Shown piece after piece: positions 44,810 through 54,182 of a stretch of 64,000 nt of DNA. Position 1 is the first letter of the stretch. Each line of letters opens with the position of its first letter. This DNA is from Paraburkholderia kururiensis (lineage in GTDB: Bacteria > Pseudomonadota > Gammaproteobacteria > Burkholderiales > Burkholderiaceae), in assembly GCF_034424375.1 (NCBI RefSeq), contig NZ_CP139965.1:3720001-3784000 (forward strand), given 5' to 3'. The position numbers and the translations under genes are program-made. Below the pieces are notes generated by a model that was not told the origin of the DNA, did no database searches, and saw only the letters and a list, made by a program, of their open reading frames with translations.

Positions 44810-46177
44810 ATGCTCGACACTCTCACCCAACGGATGGCGCGCGTCGTCAAGACGCTGCGCGGCGAAGCCCGGCTCACCGAGGCGAATACCCAGGAGATGC
44901 TGCGCGAAGTGCGTCTCGCGCTGCTCGAGGCCGACGTCGCGCTGCCCGTGGTGCGCGACTTCATCTCCAAGGTCAAGGAAAAGGCGCTGGGCGAGGAAGT
45001 GCTTGCCAGCCTCTCGCCGGGCCAGGCGCTCGTCGGCGTCGTGCAGCGCGAGCTGACGGCGGTGATCGGCGGCGACTACGAAGGCAAGGCCGCCGAACTC
45101 AATCTCGCTGTCGCGCCGCCCGCGATCATCCTCATGGCCGGCCTGCAGGGTGCGGGCAAGACGACCACCGTCGGCAAACTCGCGAAGCTGCTGCGCGAGA
45201 AATACAAGAAGAAGGTGCTCACCGTTTCGTGCGACGTCTATCGGCCGGCCGCTATTGCCCAGTTGAAGACCGTCACCGAACAGGTGGGCGCTGAGTTCTT
45301 CCCGTCGCAGCCGGACCAGAAGCCCGTCGACATCGCACGCGCCGCGGTGGACTGGGCGAAGCGCCACTATCACGACGTGCTGATCGTCGACACGGCCGGC
45401 CGGCTCGGTATCGACGAAGCGATGATGCAGGAGATTACCGCCCTGCACGGCGCGCTGAATCCGGCGGAAACGCTGTTCGTGGTTGACGCGATGCTCGGCC
45501 AGGACGCCGTCAACACCGCGAAGGCGTTCAACGACGCACTGCCGCTCACCGGCGTCGTGCTGACCAAGCTCGACGGCGACTCGCGCGGCGGTGCCGCGCT
45601 CTCCGTGCGACACGTCACCGGCAAGCCGATCAAGTTCGTCGGCGTGGCCGAGAAGCTGGACGGCCTCGAGATCTTCTATCCGGACCGCATGGCGAACCGG
45701 ATTCTCGGCATGGGCGACATTCTCGCCCTCGTCGAAGAAGCCCAGCGCGGCGTCGACGTCCAGCAAGCGCAAAAGCTGGCCGACAAGGTCAAGAAAGGCG
45801 GAGACTTCGACCTCAACGACTTCCGCGCCCAGTTGTCGCAGATGAAGAAGATGGGCGGCCTCTCGTCGCTGATGGACAAGCTGCCGGCGCAGTTCCAGCA
45901 GGCCGCTTCGGGCGCCGACATGGGGCAAGCCGAAAAGCAGATGCGCCGCATGGAAGGCATCATCAATTCGATGACGCCGGCCGAGCGCGCGAAGCCCGAA
46001 CTCATCAAGGCGACGCGCAAACGCCGGATCGCGGCCGGCGCGGGCGTGCAGGTGCAGGAGGTGAACCGCATGCTCAACCAGTACGAGCAGATGCGCACCA
46101 TGATGAAGAAGCTCAAGGGCGGCAACCTGCAGAAGCTGATGCGCGGCATGAAGGGCATGATGCCCGGCATGCGCTGA
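44810..46177 (+). CDS. ffh: Signal recognition particle protein Ffh (SRP54)
   Basis: GTPase that with 4.5S RNA targets nascent inner-membrane proteins to FtsY and the translocon. The product is 455 residues: N domain (about 1-90), G domain with P-loop GLQGAGKTTT (111-120), VSCDVYRPAAIAQL, DTAGRLGIDEAMM and TKLDGDSRGGAALS, and a methionine-rich M domain (about 300-455; QMRTMMKKLKGGNLQKLMRGMKGMMPGMR) that binds signal peptides and RNA. A strong terminator follows. Confidence 0.97.
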   Translation: MLDTLTQRMARVVKTLRGEARLTEANTQEMLREVRLALLEADVALPVVRDFISKVKEKALGEEVLASLSPGQALVGVVQRELTAVIGGDYEGKAAELNLAVAPPAIILMAGLQGAGKTTTVGKLAKLLREKYKKKVLTVSCDVYRPAAIAQLKTVTEQVGAEFFPSQPDQKPVDIARAAVDWAKRHYHDVLIVDTAGRLGIDEAMMQEITALHGALNPAETLFVVDAMLGQDAVNTAKAFNDALPLTGVVLTKLDGDSRGGAALSVRHVTGKPIKFVGVAEKLDGLEIFYPDRMANRILGMGDILALVEEAQRGVDVQQAQKLADKVKKGGDFDLNDFRAQLSQMKKMGGLSSLMDKLPAQFQQAASGADMGQAEKQMRRMEGIINSMTPAERAKPELIKATRKRRIAAGAGVQVQEVNRMLNQYEQMRTMMKKLKGGNLQKLMRGMKGMMPGMR

Positions 46178-46190
46178 AACAAACGTGCGC

Positions 46191-46225
46191 GGCTGGCCGG
46201 CCCTGCGCCGGCCAGCCGTTTTTTT
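46191..46225 (+). terminator. Intrinsic terminator after ffh
   Basis: GGCTGGCCGG (46191-46200), 7-nt loop, CCGGCCAGCC (46208-46217), then GTTTTTTT. The 10-bp stem is perfect. Confidence 0.92.
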
Positions 46226-46325
46226 GAGCGGCGAACGTGCCGAACGGCGCACGGGTTTATGCTATAGCGCACGCCGCCGTTCTCGCCCACACTCATACAG
46301 ACAGGGACAACGCCCGCTACACGTC

Positions 46326-46877
46326 ATGAATCGCGAAGAAGCTCTCCACATTTTCCGCCACTCCGAAGAGATCGTCTCCGCAGACGAAGTCGACGCGTCG
46401 ATCAGCCGGATGGCCAGCGCGATCCGAGCCGAAATGAGCAACGAGTTCCCGCTCGTACTTTCGGTGATGGGCGGTGCGGCGGTGTTCACCGGCATGCTGC
46501 TGCCCCACCTCGATTTCCCGCTCGAATTCGACTACATCCACCTCACCCGCTACCGGAATACGACGAAGGGAAGCGCGGAGATGCAGTGGCGTGTGGCGCC
46601 AGCGGAATCGGTGAAGGATCGCGTGGTGCTCGTGCTGGACGACATCCTCGACGAAGGCGAGACCATGGCGGCCATTCGCGACCGCATTCTCGACATGGGC
46701 GCGAAGCGCTTTCTGTCGGCGGTGCTGTGCGAAAAAATCATCAAGAAGGCGAAGCCGCTGCGCCCCGACTTTTGCGGATTCGAGGTGCCGGACCGCTACG
46801 TGTTCGGCTGCGGCATGGACGCGAAGGGTTACTGGCGCAATCTGCCGACCATCCGGGCGCTCACCGAAGACGCGTAA
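46326..46877 (+). CDS. hpt: Hypoxanthine-guanine phosphoribosyltransferase
   Basis: Purine-salvage enzyme that makes IMP or GMP from hypoxanthine or guanine and PRPP. The product is 183 residues. The PRPP motif VLVLDDILDEGET lies at 101-113, the flexible loop includes LTRYRNTTKGSAEMQW, and the C-terminal part has CGFEVPDRYVFGCGMDAKGYWRN. The ATG at 46326 (MNREEALHIF) matches the family. An alternative upstream ATG at 46185 overlaps the ffh terminator. xpt or gpt would have different lengths; hpt is the best call. Confidence 0.88.
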   Translation: MNREEALHIFRHSEEIVSADEVDASISRMASAIRAEMSNEFPLVLSVMGGAAVFTGMLLPHLDFPLEFDYIHLTRYRNTTKGSAEMQWRVAPAESVKDRVVLVLDDILDEGETMAAIRDRILDMGAKRFLSAVLCEKIIKKAKPLRPDFCGFEVPDRYVFGCGMDAKGYWRNLPTIRALTEDA

Positions 46878-47002
46878 CGCTGTTGGCGCGGTTGCGGCAA
46901 GAATGCGTCAAGCCGCGCCGCCCGCTTGAGCCTGCGTGCCGCCGCTCGCCTGAGCGGCACCAGACGCAAACGCAAAAAACCAACTGCGGGAACCCAGATC
47001 TT

Positions 47003-47599
47003 CTAAAGCTGGTGCACGAAGCTCCTGATCCCGCCCAGCATCATTTCCACCGAAATCGCCACGAGCACGAGTCCCATCAGGCGCTCGAAGGCGGTCACTG
47101 TCTGCTCGCCGAGCCATTGCTGAATGCGCTCGGCCAGTACCAGCACGATTGCGCACACGATCATCGTCACCGTGAGCGCGCCGATCCATTCGAGCATTTT
47201 CCCAGGTGCCTGCGACGTGAGCAGCATGACGGTCGCGAGCGCGGACGGGCCAGCTAGCGCGGGAATGGCGAGCGGCACGATGAGCGGCTCGCCGCCCTTC
47301 ACATGACCGAACGGACCACCCGGATGCGGGAAGATCATCCGCAGCGCGATCAGGAACAGCACAATGCCGCCGCCGATGCGCAGCGACTGGTCGGTGAGGC
47401 TCATCATGCGCAGGAAGCGGTCGCCGACGATCATGAACACCAGCAGGATCACGAACGCGATCGCCACTTCCCGCAGAATCACGACGACGCGCCGCCGCGC
47501 GGTCACGCCGCGCAGACAGCCGATGAAGAGCGGAATGTTGCCGAGCGGATCGGTGATCAGGACGAGCAGGATCGTCGCGGACAGAAACGTGTATTCCAC
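47003..47599 (-). CDS. MarC/YhgN family membrane protein
   Basis: Integral membrane protein of 198 residues with about six hydrophobic segments. Family signature: LLVLITDPLGNIPLFIGCLRG near the start, LRIGGGIVLFLIALRMIF, PLAIPALAGPSALATVMLL and IVLVLAERIQQWLG. Charged residues include Asp and Asn in TDPLGN, typical of the family. The role of MarC/YhgN proteins is unclear; an exporter function has been suggested. It follows proS by 20 bp in the same direction, so they may share an operon. Confidence 0.87.
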   Translation of the reverse strand: MEYTFLSATILLVLITDPLGNIPLFIGCLRGVTARRRVVVILREVAIAFVILLVFMIVGDRFLRMMSLTDQSLRIGGGIVLFLIALRMIFPHPGGPFGHVKGGEPLIVPLAIPALAGPSALATVMLLTSQAPGKMLEWIGALTVTMIVCAIVLVLAERIQQWLGEQTVTAFERLMGLVLVAISVEMMLGGIRSFVHQL

Positions 47600-47618
47600 C
47601 GCGTTTCTCCTGTCCGGG

Positions 47619-49355
47619 TCAGCGAGCGAGCGCGGCGCGGACTTTTTCCGTTACCGTCGCGGCGGCGCTTTCCACGGGCAGCAGCGTCGGTTCGGCATCG
47701 CGACGCGCCTGGTACTCGATCTTGCCTTCCTTCAGACCGCGTTCGCCGATCACGAGCCGATGCGGCACGCCGATCAGCTCCCAGTCGGCAAACATCACGC
47801 CCGGACGCTCGCCGCGGTCGTCCAGAATCACGTCGATGCCCGCCGCCACGAGCTGGTCGTACAGGCGGTCGGCGTGCTCGCGCACGGCGTCGCTGCGGTC
47901 GTAGCCCATCGGGCACAGCACGACCTCGAACGGCGCAATCGCCTCGGGCCAAATGATGCCCTTCTCGTCGAAATTCTGCTCGATCGCCGCGCCGAGAATG
48001 CGCGTGACGCCAATGCCGTAGCAGCCCATCAGCATGGGTTGCGGCTTGCCGGTTTCGTCGAGGAACGTCGCGCCCATTGCTTCCGAGTAGCGCGTGCCGA
48101 GCTGGAACACGTGGCCCACCTCGATGCCGCGGCAGATGTCGATGGCACCCTTGCCGTCCGGTGAGGGATCGCCCTTCTTAACGTTGCGGATGTCGGCAAC
48201 CACCGGCTCCGGCAGATCGCGGCCCCAGTTCACGCCGGCGATGTGATAGTCCATTTCGTTCGCACCGACGACGAAATCGCTCATGTTCGCGACCGTGCGG
48301 TCCGCGATCACGCGAACGGGTTTCTTCGTGCCGACAGGGCCCAGGTAGCCCGGCGGCGTGCCGAACCACTCGACAATTTCGTCTTCCGTGGCGAACCGGT
48401 GCTCCGCGAGACCGGGCAGTTTGCTCGTCTTGATCTCGTTGAGATCGTGGTCGCCGCGCAGCATCAGCAACCAGATGGTGGGTTCGGCGCCTTCGTTCTC
48501 GGTGGCAAGCACGATGGACTTAATGGTGCGCTCGAGCGGAATGTTCAGCAGCTCGGCCACCGCCTCGCACTTCGCCTTGCCAGGCGTGGCGACCTTCTGC
48601 ATCGGCTCGGTGGGCGCCGCGCGCTGGGCAACGAGCGGCAGCGCTTCCGCCGCCTCGACGTTCGCCGCAAATTCCGAGGTCGGGCAGTACGCAATCGCGT
48701 CCTCGCCCGTGTCGGCAATCACGTGAAATTCGTGCGAACCCGTACCGCCGATCGCGCCGTTATCGGCCGCGACCGCGCGGAAATCGAGCCCGAAACGCGT
48801 GAAGATGCGCACGTACGCGTCGTACATCTTGCGGTATGACTCGCGCAGGCCGTCCATGTCCTTGTCGAAGGAGTAAGCGTCCTTCATGATGAATTCGCGC
48901 CCGCGCATCACGCCGAAACGCGGACGGATCTCGTCGCGGAACTTCGCCTGGATCTGGTAGAAATTCACCGGCAGCTGGCGATAGCTCTTTACCTGGTTGC
49001 GCGCGATGTCGGTCACCACTTCCTCGTGGGTCGGCCCCAGCACGAAGTCGCTCTGCTTGCGGTCTTTGAAACGCAGCAGTTCCGGCCCGTATTTCTCCCA
49101 GCGCCCCGATTCCTGCCACAGCTCGGCGGGTTGCACCGACGGCATCAGCAGCTCGATCGCCCCCGCGCGATTCATCTCTTCGCGCACGATCGCCTCGACC
49201 TTGCGGATGGAGCGCAGCCCGATCGGCAGGTAGTTATAGATGCCGCCGGCCACGCGCCGGATCATGCCGGCGCGCACCATCAGTTTGTGGCTGACGATTT
49301 CCGCGTCAGCAGGAGCTTCCTTCAGGGTGCCGATAAAGAAACGGGAGGCTTTCAT
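47619..49355 (-). CDS. proS: Prolyl-tRNA synthetase
   Basis: Charges tRNA-Pro. The product is 578 residues, the bacterial ProS type with an editing (INS) insert. N-terminal ASRFFIGTLKEAPADAEIVSHKLMVRAGMIRRVAGGIYNYLPIG, class II motif 2 LRFKDRKQSDFVLGPTHEEVVT, motif 3 region GCYGIGVTRILGAAIEQ, and an anticodon-binding C-terminal domain ending EKVRAALAR. The insert (about 230-390) includes the YCPTSEFAANVEAAEA start. It is divergent from rppH; the gap is 245 bp. A proline tRNA with CGG anticodon is in the window, but they are not linked. Confidence 0.97.
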   Translation of the reverse strand: MKASRFFIGTLKEAPADAEIVSHKLMVRAGMIRRVAGGIYNYLPIGLRSIRKVEAIVREEMNRAGAIELLMPSVQPAELWQESGRWEKYGPELLRFKDRKQSDFVLGPTHEEVVTDIARNQVKSYRQLPVNFYQIQAKFRDEIRPRFGVMRGREFIMKDAYSFDKDMDGLRESYRKMYDAYVRIFTRFGLDFRAVAADNGAIGGTGSHEFHVIADTGEDAIAYCPTSEFAANVEAAEALPLVAQRAAPTEPMQKVATPGKAKCEAVAELLNIPLERTIKSIVLATENEGAEPTIWLLMLRGDHDLNEIKTSKLPGLAEHRFATEDEIVEWFGTPPGYLGPVGTKKPVRVIADRTVANMSDFVVGANEMDYHIAGVNWGRDLPEPVVADIRNVKKGDPSPDGKGAIDICRGIEVGHVFQLGTRYSEAMGATFLDETGKPQPMLMGCYGIGVTRILGAAIEQNFDEKGIIWPEAIAPFEVVLCPMGYDRSDAVREHADRLYDQLVAAGIDVILDDRGERPGVMFADWELIGVPHRLVIGERGLKEGKIEYQARRDAEPTLLPVESAAATVTEKVRAALAR

Positions 49356-49561
49356 TCAGAATTTTCCAAAAGCGGCGGCCGGGACGGGCCGCCCAAAGAA
49401 GGTCAAACGGTGGAATTTCCGGACCTGCGCGGCGGTGGAATCGTCAAACCATTCCCTGCGGCGGGCCTGGTGTTCAGGCGCCCCTGCCGCCACGCTGCGC
49501 GCTGCGGCGGGAAATTGTTCCATCGTGGTGCCTGTCCGGTGCGTCAGGACCGTTATCTGTT

Positions 49562-49567
49562 TATAAT
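49562..49567 (+). promoter_or_regulatory. Perfect -10 hexamer upstream of rppH
   Basis: TATAAT at 49562-49567, 34 bp before the rppH ATG. No matching -35 appears 16-18 bp upstream. The surrounding 40 bp are AT-rich. This is the probable rppH promoter core. Confidence 0.4.
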
Positions 49568-49600
49568 CAAAGCAATTTTAAAGGATTCGAAGGTGGTTGT

Positions 49601-50269
49601 ATGCTGGATCGTGAAGGCTTTCGCCCGAACGTCGGCATCATCCTCTTGAACGCTCACAACGAGGTGTTTTGGGGCAAACGGCTTCGCGAACATTCCTGGC
49701 AATTTCCGCAAGGGGGCATCAAGTACGGTGAGACCCCCATGCAGGCGATGTATCGGGAGTTGCACGAAGAAACCGGCCTGCATCCAGAGCACGTCAAGAT
49801 CATTGGTCGCACGCGCGACTGGTTGCGTTACGAGGTGCCCGACAAGTTCATCAAGCGCGAGGTGCGCGGTCATTACCGCGGCCAGAAGCAGATCTGGTTC
49901 CTGCTCAGGATGCTCGGACGCGACTGCGACATTTGTCTGCGAGCGACCGATCACCCCGAGTTCGATGCCTGGCGCTGGAATGAATATTGGGTGCCGCTCG
50001 ACGCCGTGATCGAGTTCAAGCGGGATGTCTATCAGCTCGCGCTGACGGAATTGTCGCGTTTTCTGCGGCGCCCTGCGCCGCGCCCCGAGCGCAGTGGGCC
50101 CCACGCGCATGGAGCGCGGTACCCCCGCGTCGCGTCGTCCGCCCACGAGACGGCGACGATTTCGCAAACGCTCGTGACCGTCGAGACAACCACCATCCAC
50201 ACCGCCGTCGAGGGTGACTGCGCATCGATGGAAAGCCTGACGGTCCGCAGCGTAGACCCGGCCTCATGA
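49601..50269 (+). CDS. rppH: RNA pyrophosphohydrolase (Nudix) with C-terminal extension
   Basis: Removes pyrophosphate from the 5' triphosphate of mRNA to trigger RNase E decay. The product is 222 residues; E. coli RppH has 176. Residues 1-160 are the RppH core, FRPNVGIILLNAHNEVFWGKRL and the Nudix box GGIKYGETPMQAMYRELHEETGL (38-60), with VPDKFIKREVRGHYRGQKQIWFLLRM after it. The last ~60 residues are Arg/Ser/Thr-rich and probably disordered. It is divergent from proS. Confidence 0.92.
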   Translation: MLDREGFRPNVGIILLNAHNEVFWGKRLREHSWQFPQGGIKYGETPMQAMYRELHEETGLHPEHVKIIGRTRDWLRYEVPDKFIKREVRGHYRGQKQIWFLLRMLGRDCDICLRATDHPEFDAWRWNEYWVPLDAVIEFKRDVYQLALTELSRFLRRPAPRPERSGPHAHGARYPRVASSAHETATISQTLVTVETTTIHTAVEGDCASMESLTVRSVDPAS

Positions 50270-50417
50270 TCGTTTTACCGCTGTTTCGATCGTTCGTCGG
50301 TGGACGGTTGAAGCGGCAGATCGTACCTGCCTGTCGTGGCATTTCTGCGGCGCTTCACGCGCCGCTGCCGCCGGTACGGCCGTTCGAACGGACCACCGGC
50401 GTTTCGAGGACATCATA

Positions 50418-50978
50418 TTGAAACGATTTGCTTTGGCCGTGGCGTGCGTTGCCACCGGTGCGCTTCTCGCTGCCTGCTCCAGCACGCAGCCCAAGACCAA
50501 CCAGGACGACAGCGTGTTCACCTACCTGTTCGACAAGCCCGCGAACTGGACCGAGAACAAAGTCGAGACGCTTCCGCCTCTGCCGCAGCCCGGCGCGCGT
50601 CTGCTGCCATTCGATGTCTCGCAGAACACGCCTCTCAGCTTCGGCGTGGACCCGGGTTCGGTTTCGGTAGGCAGCGACGGTGTAGTGCGCTACACGGTGG
50701 TGATCACCAGCCCCAGCGGCGCGCGTAACGTCAACTACGAAGGCATCCGCTGCGATACCTACGAGTGGCGCCAGTACGCTGGCCTGAACGCAGATCACGA
50801 CGGCTGGGACCGCACGGTCGCGACCGACTGGAAGCGAATCGAGAACGGCAACCTCAACGCCTATCAGGCCGCGCTGTATCAAGACTACTTCTGCGCGAAC
50901 AAAATTCCGACGGGTTCCGCACCACGGATCGTCGAGAACATGCGCTACAAGCGCACCGCGACTTCGCTCATTCACTGA
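50418..50978 (+). CDS. CNP1-like family lipoprotein (TTG start)
   Basis: Predicted lipoprotein of 186 residues. The N-terminus KRFALAVACVATGALLAACSSTQ contains a lipobox (LLAAC, Cys20). A conserved mature domain follows, with LFDKPANWTENKVETLPPLPQPGARLLPFDVS, RYTVVITSPSGARNVNYEGIRC and CDTYEWRQYAG. These match the CNP1-like family of beta-proteobacteria; its function is not known. The TTG at 50418 has GAGGA at about 50406-50410 and no better ATG upstream. It ends 21 bp before the convergent proB. Confidence 0.8.
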   Translation: MKRFALAVACVATGALLAACSSTQPKTNQDDSVFTYLFDKPANWTENKVETLPPLPQPGARLLPFDVSQNTPLSFGVDPGSVSVGSDGVVRYTVVITSPSGARNVNYEGIRCDTYEWRQYAGLNADHDGWDRTVATDWKRIENGNLNAYQAALYQDYFCANKIPTGSAPRIVENMRYKRTATSLIH

Positions 50979-50999
50979 GCGGCTGACGGCGCCCCGCCG

Positions 51000-52118
51000 T
51001 CAGATCAGCACGAGGTTGTCGCGGTGGATCAGTTCGGGCTCGAGCATGTAGCCGAGCACGGACTCGATCTCCCCGCTCGGATGACGCTGGATGAGCTTGG
51101 CTTCGGCACTGCTGTAGTTGGTGATGCCACGCGCCACTTCGACGCCCGCGCCGTTCAGGCACGCGATCACCTCGCCGCGCGCAAAGGCACCCTGCACGGC
51201 GACCACGCCGATCGGCAGCAGGCTCTTGCCGCCCGAGGTGAGCTTCTCCACGGCGCCGTCGTCGATCACCACGTGGCCGCGCACCTGCAGATGGTCGGCC
51301 ATCCATTGCTTGCGCGCGGTCATACGCGCCGTACGGGCGATCAGTTGGGTGCCAATCCCCTCGCCTGCGGCAAGTCGTAGCAGCACGTCGGGCTCGCGGC
51401 CGCTCGCGATCACCGTGTTTGCGCCGCTGTGCGCGGCGCGTTTCGCAGCCAGAATCTTCGTGAGCATGCCGCCGCGGCCGATGCTCGACCCCGCGCCGCC
51501 GGCCATGGCTTCAAGTTCGTGCGCGCCGGCATCCGCCTGGGCCACGAGGGTGGCGTTCGGGTCCTTGCGCGGGTCGGCGGTATAGAGTCCGCGCTGATCC
51601 GTGAGGATGACGAGCGCGTCGCCTTCGATCAGGTTCGCGACCAGCGCCCCCAACGTGTCGTTATCACCGAACTTGATTTCGTCGGTAACCACGGTGTCGT
51701 TCTCGTTGATGATCGGCACCACGCCCAGGCGCAGCAGCGTGAGCAACGTGGAGCGCGCGTTGAGATAGCGTTCGCGGTCGGCCAAGTCGGCGTGCGTGAG
51801 CAGAATTTGCGCGGTGCGGATGGCATGCTCGGCGAAACGGCTCTCGTAGACCTGCGCGAGCCCCATCTGCCCCACCGCGGCGGCGGCTTGCAACTCATCG
51901 ATTTCGCGCGGACGTTTCGTCCAGCCGAGCCGTTGCATGCCTTCCGCGATTGCGCCCGAACTTACCAGCACCACTTCCTTGCCTGCGCCGCGCAACGCCG
52001 CGATCTGCGCGGCCCAGCGGCCGATAGCCTCGTGATCGAGCCCGCGCCCGTCGTTGGTAACGAGGCTCGATCCCACTTTCACAACGAGGCGCCGGGAATC
52101 GGCAATGACAGAACGCAT
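51000..52118 (-). CDS. proB: Glutamate 5-kinase
   Basis: First step of proline synthesis: phosphorylates glutamate to gamma-glutamyl phosphate. The product is 372 residues with an N-terminal amino-acid kinase domain (LVVKVGSSLVTNDGRGL, VLVSSGAIAEGMQRLGW, IINENDTVVTDEIKFGDNDTLGALVANLI, LVILTDQRGLYTADPR) and a C-terminal PUA domain (about 280-372), as in E. coli. The ATG at 52118 is favoured; an earlier in-frame start would add residues overlapping obgE. It is the last gene of the rplU-rpmA-obgE-proB run, 83 bp after obgE. Confidence 0.95.
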   Translation of the reverse strand: MRSVIADSRRLVVKVGSSLVTNDGRGLDHEAIGRWAAQIAALRGAGKEVVLVSSGAIAEGMQRLGWTKRPREIDELQAAAAVGQMGLAQVYESRFAEHAIRTAQILLTHADLADRERYLNARSTLLTLLRLGVVPIINENDTVVTDEIKFGDNDTLGALVANLIEGDALVILTDQRGLYTADPRKDPNATLVAQADAGAHELEAMAGGAGSSIGRGGMLTKILAAKRAAHSGANTVIASGREPDVLLRLAAGEGIGTQLIARTARMTARKQWMADHLQVRGHVVIDDGAVEKLTSGGKSLLPIGVVAVQGAFARGEVIACLNGAGVEVARGITNYSSAEAKLIQRHPSGEIESVLGYMLEPELIHRDNLVLI

Positions 52119-52201
52119 GCTGCGCAATCTCCCCGATAACGGATGATGCTGGAGGAACGCCGGCAGGCGACGCATCGCACATACCGGCGCAACGTATAAA
52201 C

Positions 52202-53335
52202 CTACCCCTGCGACGGGTCCGGCGCTGTTCCCGCCTCGCCCTCGTTCTGACCGGAGGCGCCATTCGCGCCGCGAAACCGCACGTCGGACGCCAGATCTTC
52301 GGCCTCCTCGGCGCGACGGGCGTCCGAATGGGCAGCAACGTAGTCGTACACGGCGTAGCAGAGGTTTTCGCAGCCCTGGCCCGTGAGCGCGGAAATCTCG
52401 AAGACGGGCCCGTCCCACTCGAAGCGCTTGACGAAGTCCGCAACGCGCGCCTCGCGCTCCGCTTCCGACACCATGTCAAGCTTGTTCAGCACCAGCCAGC
52501 GAGGCTTCTGATAAAGCGACTCGTCGTACTTGCGCAGTTCGTTGACGATTGCCTTCGCTTCGGCGACCGGGTCCGTGCCCTCGTCGAACGGCGCAAGATC
52601 CACGAGATGCAGCAGCAGCCCGGTGCGCTGCAGATGGCGCAGGAATTGGTGTCCGAGTCCGGCGCCTTCCGCCGCGCCCTCGATCAATCCCGGGATGTCC
52701 GCGATGACAAAGCTCTTGCCGGGTGCCACGCGCACCACACCCAGGTTAGGCGCGAGCGTAGTGAACGGATAATCGGCGATCTTCGGCTTCGCGTTCGAGA
52801 CAGACGAAATGAACGTGGACTTGCCCGCGTTCGGCATGCCGAGCAGGCCGACATCCGCGAGTACCTTCAACTCGAGCCGGACCATGCGGCGCTCGCCGGG
52901 CTTGCCTTCGGTCTTCTGGCGCGGAGCCCGGTTCGTGGATGACTTGAAGTGCAGATTGCCCAAGCCGCCCGAACCACCCTTCGCGACCAGTACGCGCTGG
53001 TTGTGCTCCGTCAGGTCGGCGATCAGCTCGCCGGTGTCGATATCCGTAATGATCGTGCCGACGGGCATGCGCAGCGTGATGTCGTCGCCGCCCTTGCCGT
53101 AGCAGTCCGAGCCGCGACCGTTCTCGCCGTTGCGCGCCTGATGTTTCTTCGTATAGCGGTAGTCGATCAGCGTGTTGATGTTGCGGTCAGCAATGGCGTA
53201 GACGCTACCGCCGCGCCCGCCGTCTCCGCCGTCCGGGCCGCCGAACGGGACGAACTTTTCGCGGCGCATCGACGCGCTGCCATCGCCCCCATCGCCGGCG
53301 ATGACTTCGATCTTCGCTTCGTCAATGAACTTCAT
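52202..53335 (-). CDS. obgE: GTPase ObgE/CgtA
   Basis: Essential GTPase of 50S subunit maturation and growth control. The product is 377 residues: an Obg domain with the glycine-rich fold (1-160; GDGGDGSASMRREKFVPFGG, KGGSGGLGN), a G domain with G1 GMPNAGKST (166-174), DYPFTTLAPNLGVV and the G3 motif DIPGLIEGAAEGAGLG, and an NKLD G4 motif. The last ~45 residues are acidic and poorly conserved. It lies 193 bp downstream of rpmA in the same direction, a common bacterial order. Confidence 0.96.
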   Translation of the reverse strand: MKFIDEAKIEVIAGDGGDGSASMRREKFVPFGGPDGGDGGRGGSVYAIADRNINTLIDYRYTKKHQARNGENGRGSDCYGKGGDDITLRMPVGTIITDIDTGELIADLTEHNQRVLVAKGGSGGLGNLHFKSSTNRAPRQKTEGKPGERRMVRLELKVLADVGLLGMPNAGKSTFISSVSNAKPKIADYPFTTLAPNLGVVRVAPGKSFVIADIPGLIEGAAEGAGLGHQFLRHLQRTGLLLHLVDLAPFDEGTDPVAEAKAIVNELRKYDESLYQKPRWLVLNKLDMVSEAEREARVADFVKRFEWDGPVFEISALTGQGCENLCYAVYDYVAAHSDARRAEEAEDLASDVRFRGANGASGQNEGEAGTAPDPSQG

Positions 53336-53463
53336 GCGTTACTCCGTCCCGTGTTTTCTCTATTTTGCCGCGCCCGGCGGACCCACACCAACTGACCGAA
53401 TGGTCGAGGCAATCGCACTCGCGATGGCCGCGTGCGAGCTCGCAGCGCATTCGCAGCACCAAT

Positions 53464-53494
53464 GAAAAAGGCCCCGCAAACTTCGCGGGGCCTT
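53464..53494 (-). terminator. Intrinsic terminator after rpmA
   Basis: On the minus strand: AGGCCCCGC, loop, GCGGGGCCT (stem plus 53469-53493) then TTTTT. The 9-bp stem is perfect. It may give partial attenuation before obgE, which has no obvious promoter of its own in the 193-bp gap. Confidence 0.82.
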
Positions 53495-53528
53495 TCATCC
53501 GGTCAGTTACCCGAGCCTGAAGGGCCGC

Positions 53529-53792
53529 TCAGGCTGCTGCCGGGACGACGACGACCGTGTGCTTCCGGTCGGCGCCCTTCGTCGTGAACTTGACGTGGCC
53601 GTCGACGAGCGCGTACAGGGTGTGATCCTTGCCGATGCCGACGTTGTCACCGGGGTGCATGCGCGTGCCACGCTGACGCACGATGATGCCGCCGGCATTG
53701 ATTGCCTGACCGCCGTACACTTTGACCCCCAGTCGTTTCGACTCGGAATCGCGGCCGTTGCGTGACGAGCCGCCTGCCTTTTTGTGTGCCAT
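53529..53792 (-). CDS. rpmA: 50S ribosomal protein L27
   Basis: Large-subunit protein near the peptidyl transferase centre. The product is 87 residues, beginning MAHKKAGGSSRNGRDSESKR, the canonical L27 N-terminus that reaches the P-site tRNA. The core GVKVYGGQAINAGGIIVRQRGTRMHPG is fully conserved. It lies 24 bp after rplU in one operon. Confidence 0.98.
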   Translation of the reverse strand: MAHKKAGGSSRNGRDSESKRLGVKVYGGQAINAGGIIVRQRGTRMHPGDNVGIGKDHTLYALVDGHVKFTTKGADRKHTVVVVPAAA

Positions 53793-53816
53793 GTGATTGC
53801 TCCTTAACCGTTGCGC

Positions 53817-54128
53817 TTACGCGTTGATCGCGTCGATGCGCAGTTCGGTGTAGTTCTGGCGGTGGCCGCCGTGCTTCTGGTAGTGCTTCCGGCGACGCAT
53901 CTTGAAGATGGTCACTTTGGCGTGACGACCGTGCGACACAACGGTGGCCTTGACGGAAGCCCCACTGACCAGCGGCGTACCGAACTTGATCGATTCGCCT
54001 TCGCCCACTGCGAGAACCTGGTCGAGCGTGATTTCTGCGTCAATGTCAGCCGGTATCTGTTCTACTTTAAGTTTTTCGCCAACGGCAACCTTGTACTGCT
54101 TGCCGCCGGTTTTTATGACCGCGTACAT
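53817..54128 (-). CDS. rplU: 50S ribosomal protein L21
   Basis: Large-subunit protein that binds 23S rRNA with L20. The product is 103 residues from the ATG at 54128 (MYAVIKTGGKQYKVAVGEKLKVEQI), the standard L21 start and length. The C-terminal KMRRRKHYQKHGGHRQNYTELRI is typical. An upstream in-frame ATG at 54218 would lie over the promoter and is rejected. First gene of rplU-rpmA-obgE-proB. Confidence 0.98.
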   Translation of the reverse strand: MYAVIKTGGKQYKVAVGEKLKVEQIPADIDAEITLDQVLAVGEGESIKFGTPLVSGASVKATVVSHGRHAKVTIFKMRRRKHYQKHGGHRQNYTELRIDAINA

Positions 54129-54182
54129 TGAAAACCTCACTCTGGATTCGTTTTTCCGACGCACCGCGCGCGGAAACCCGTG

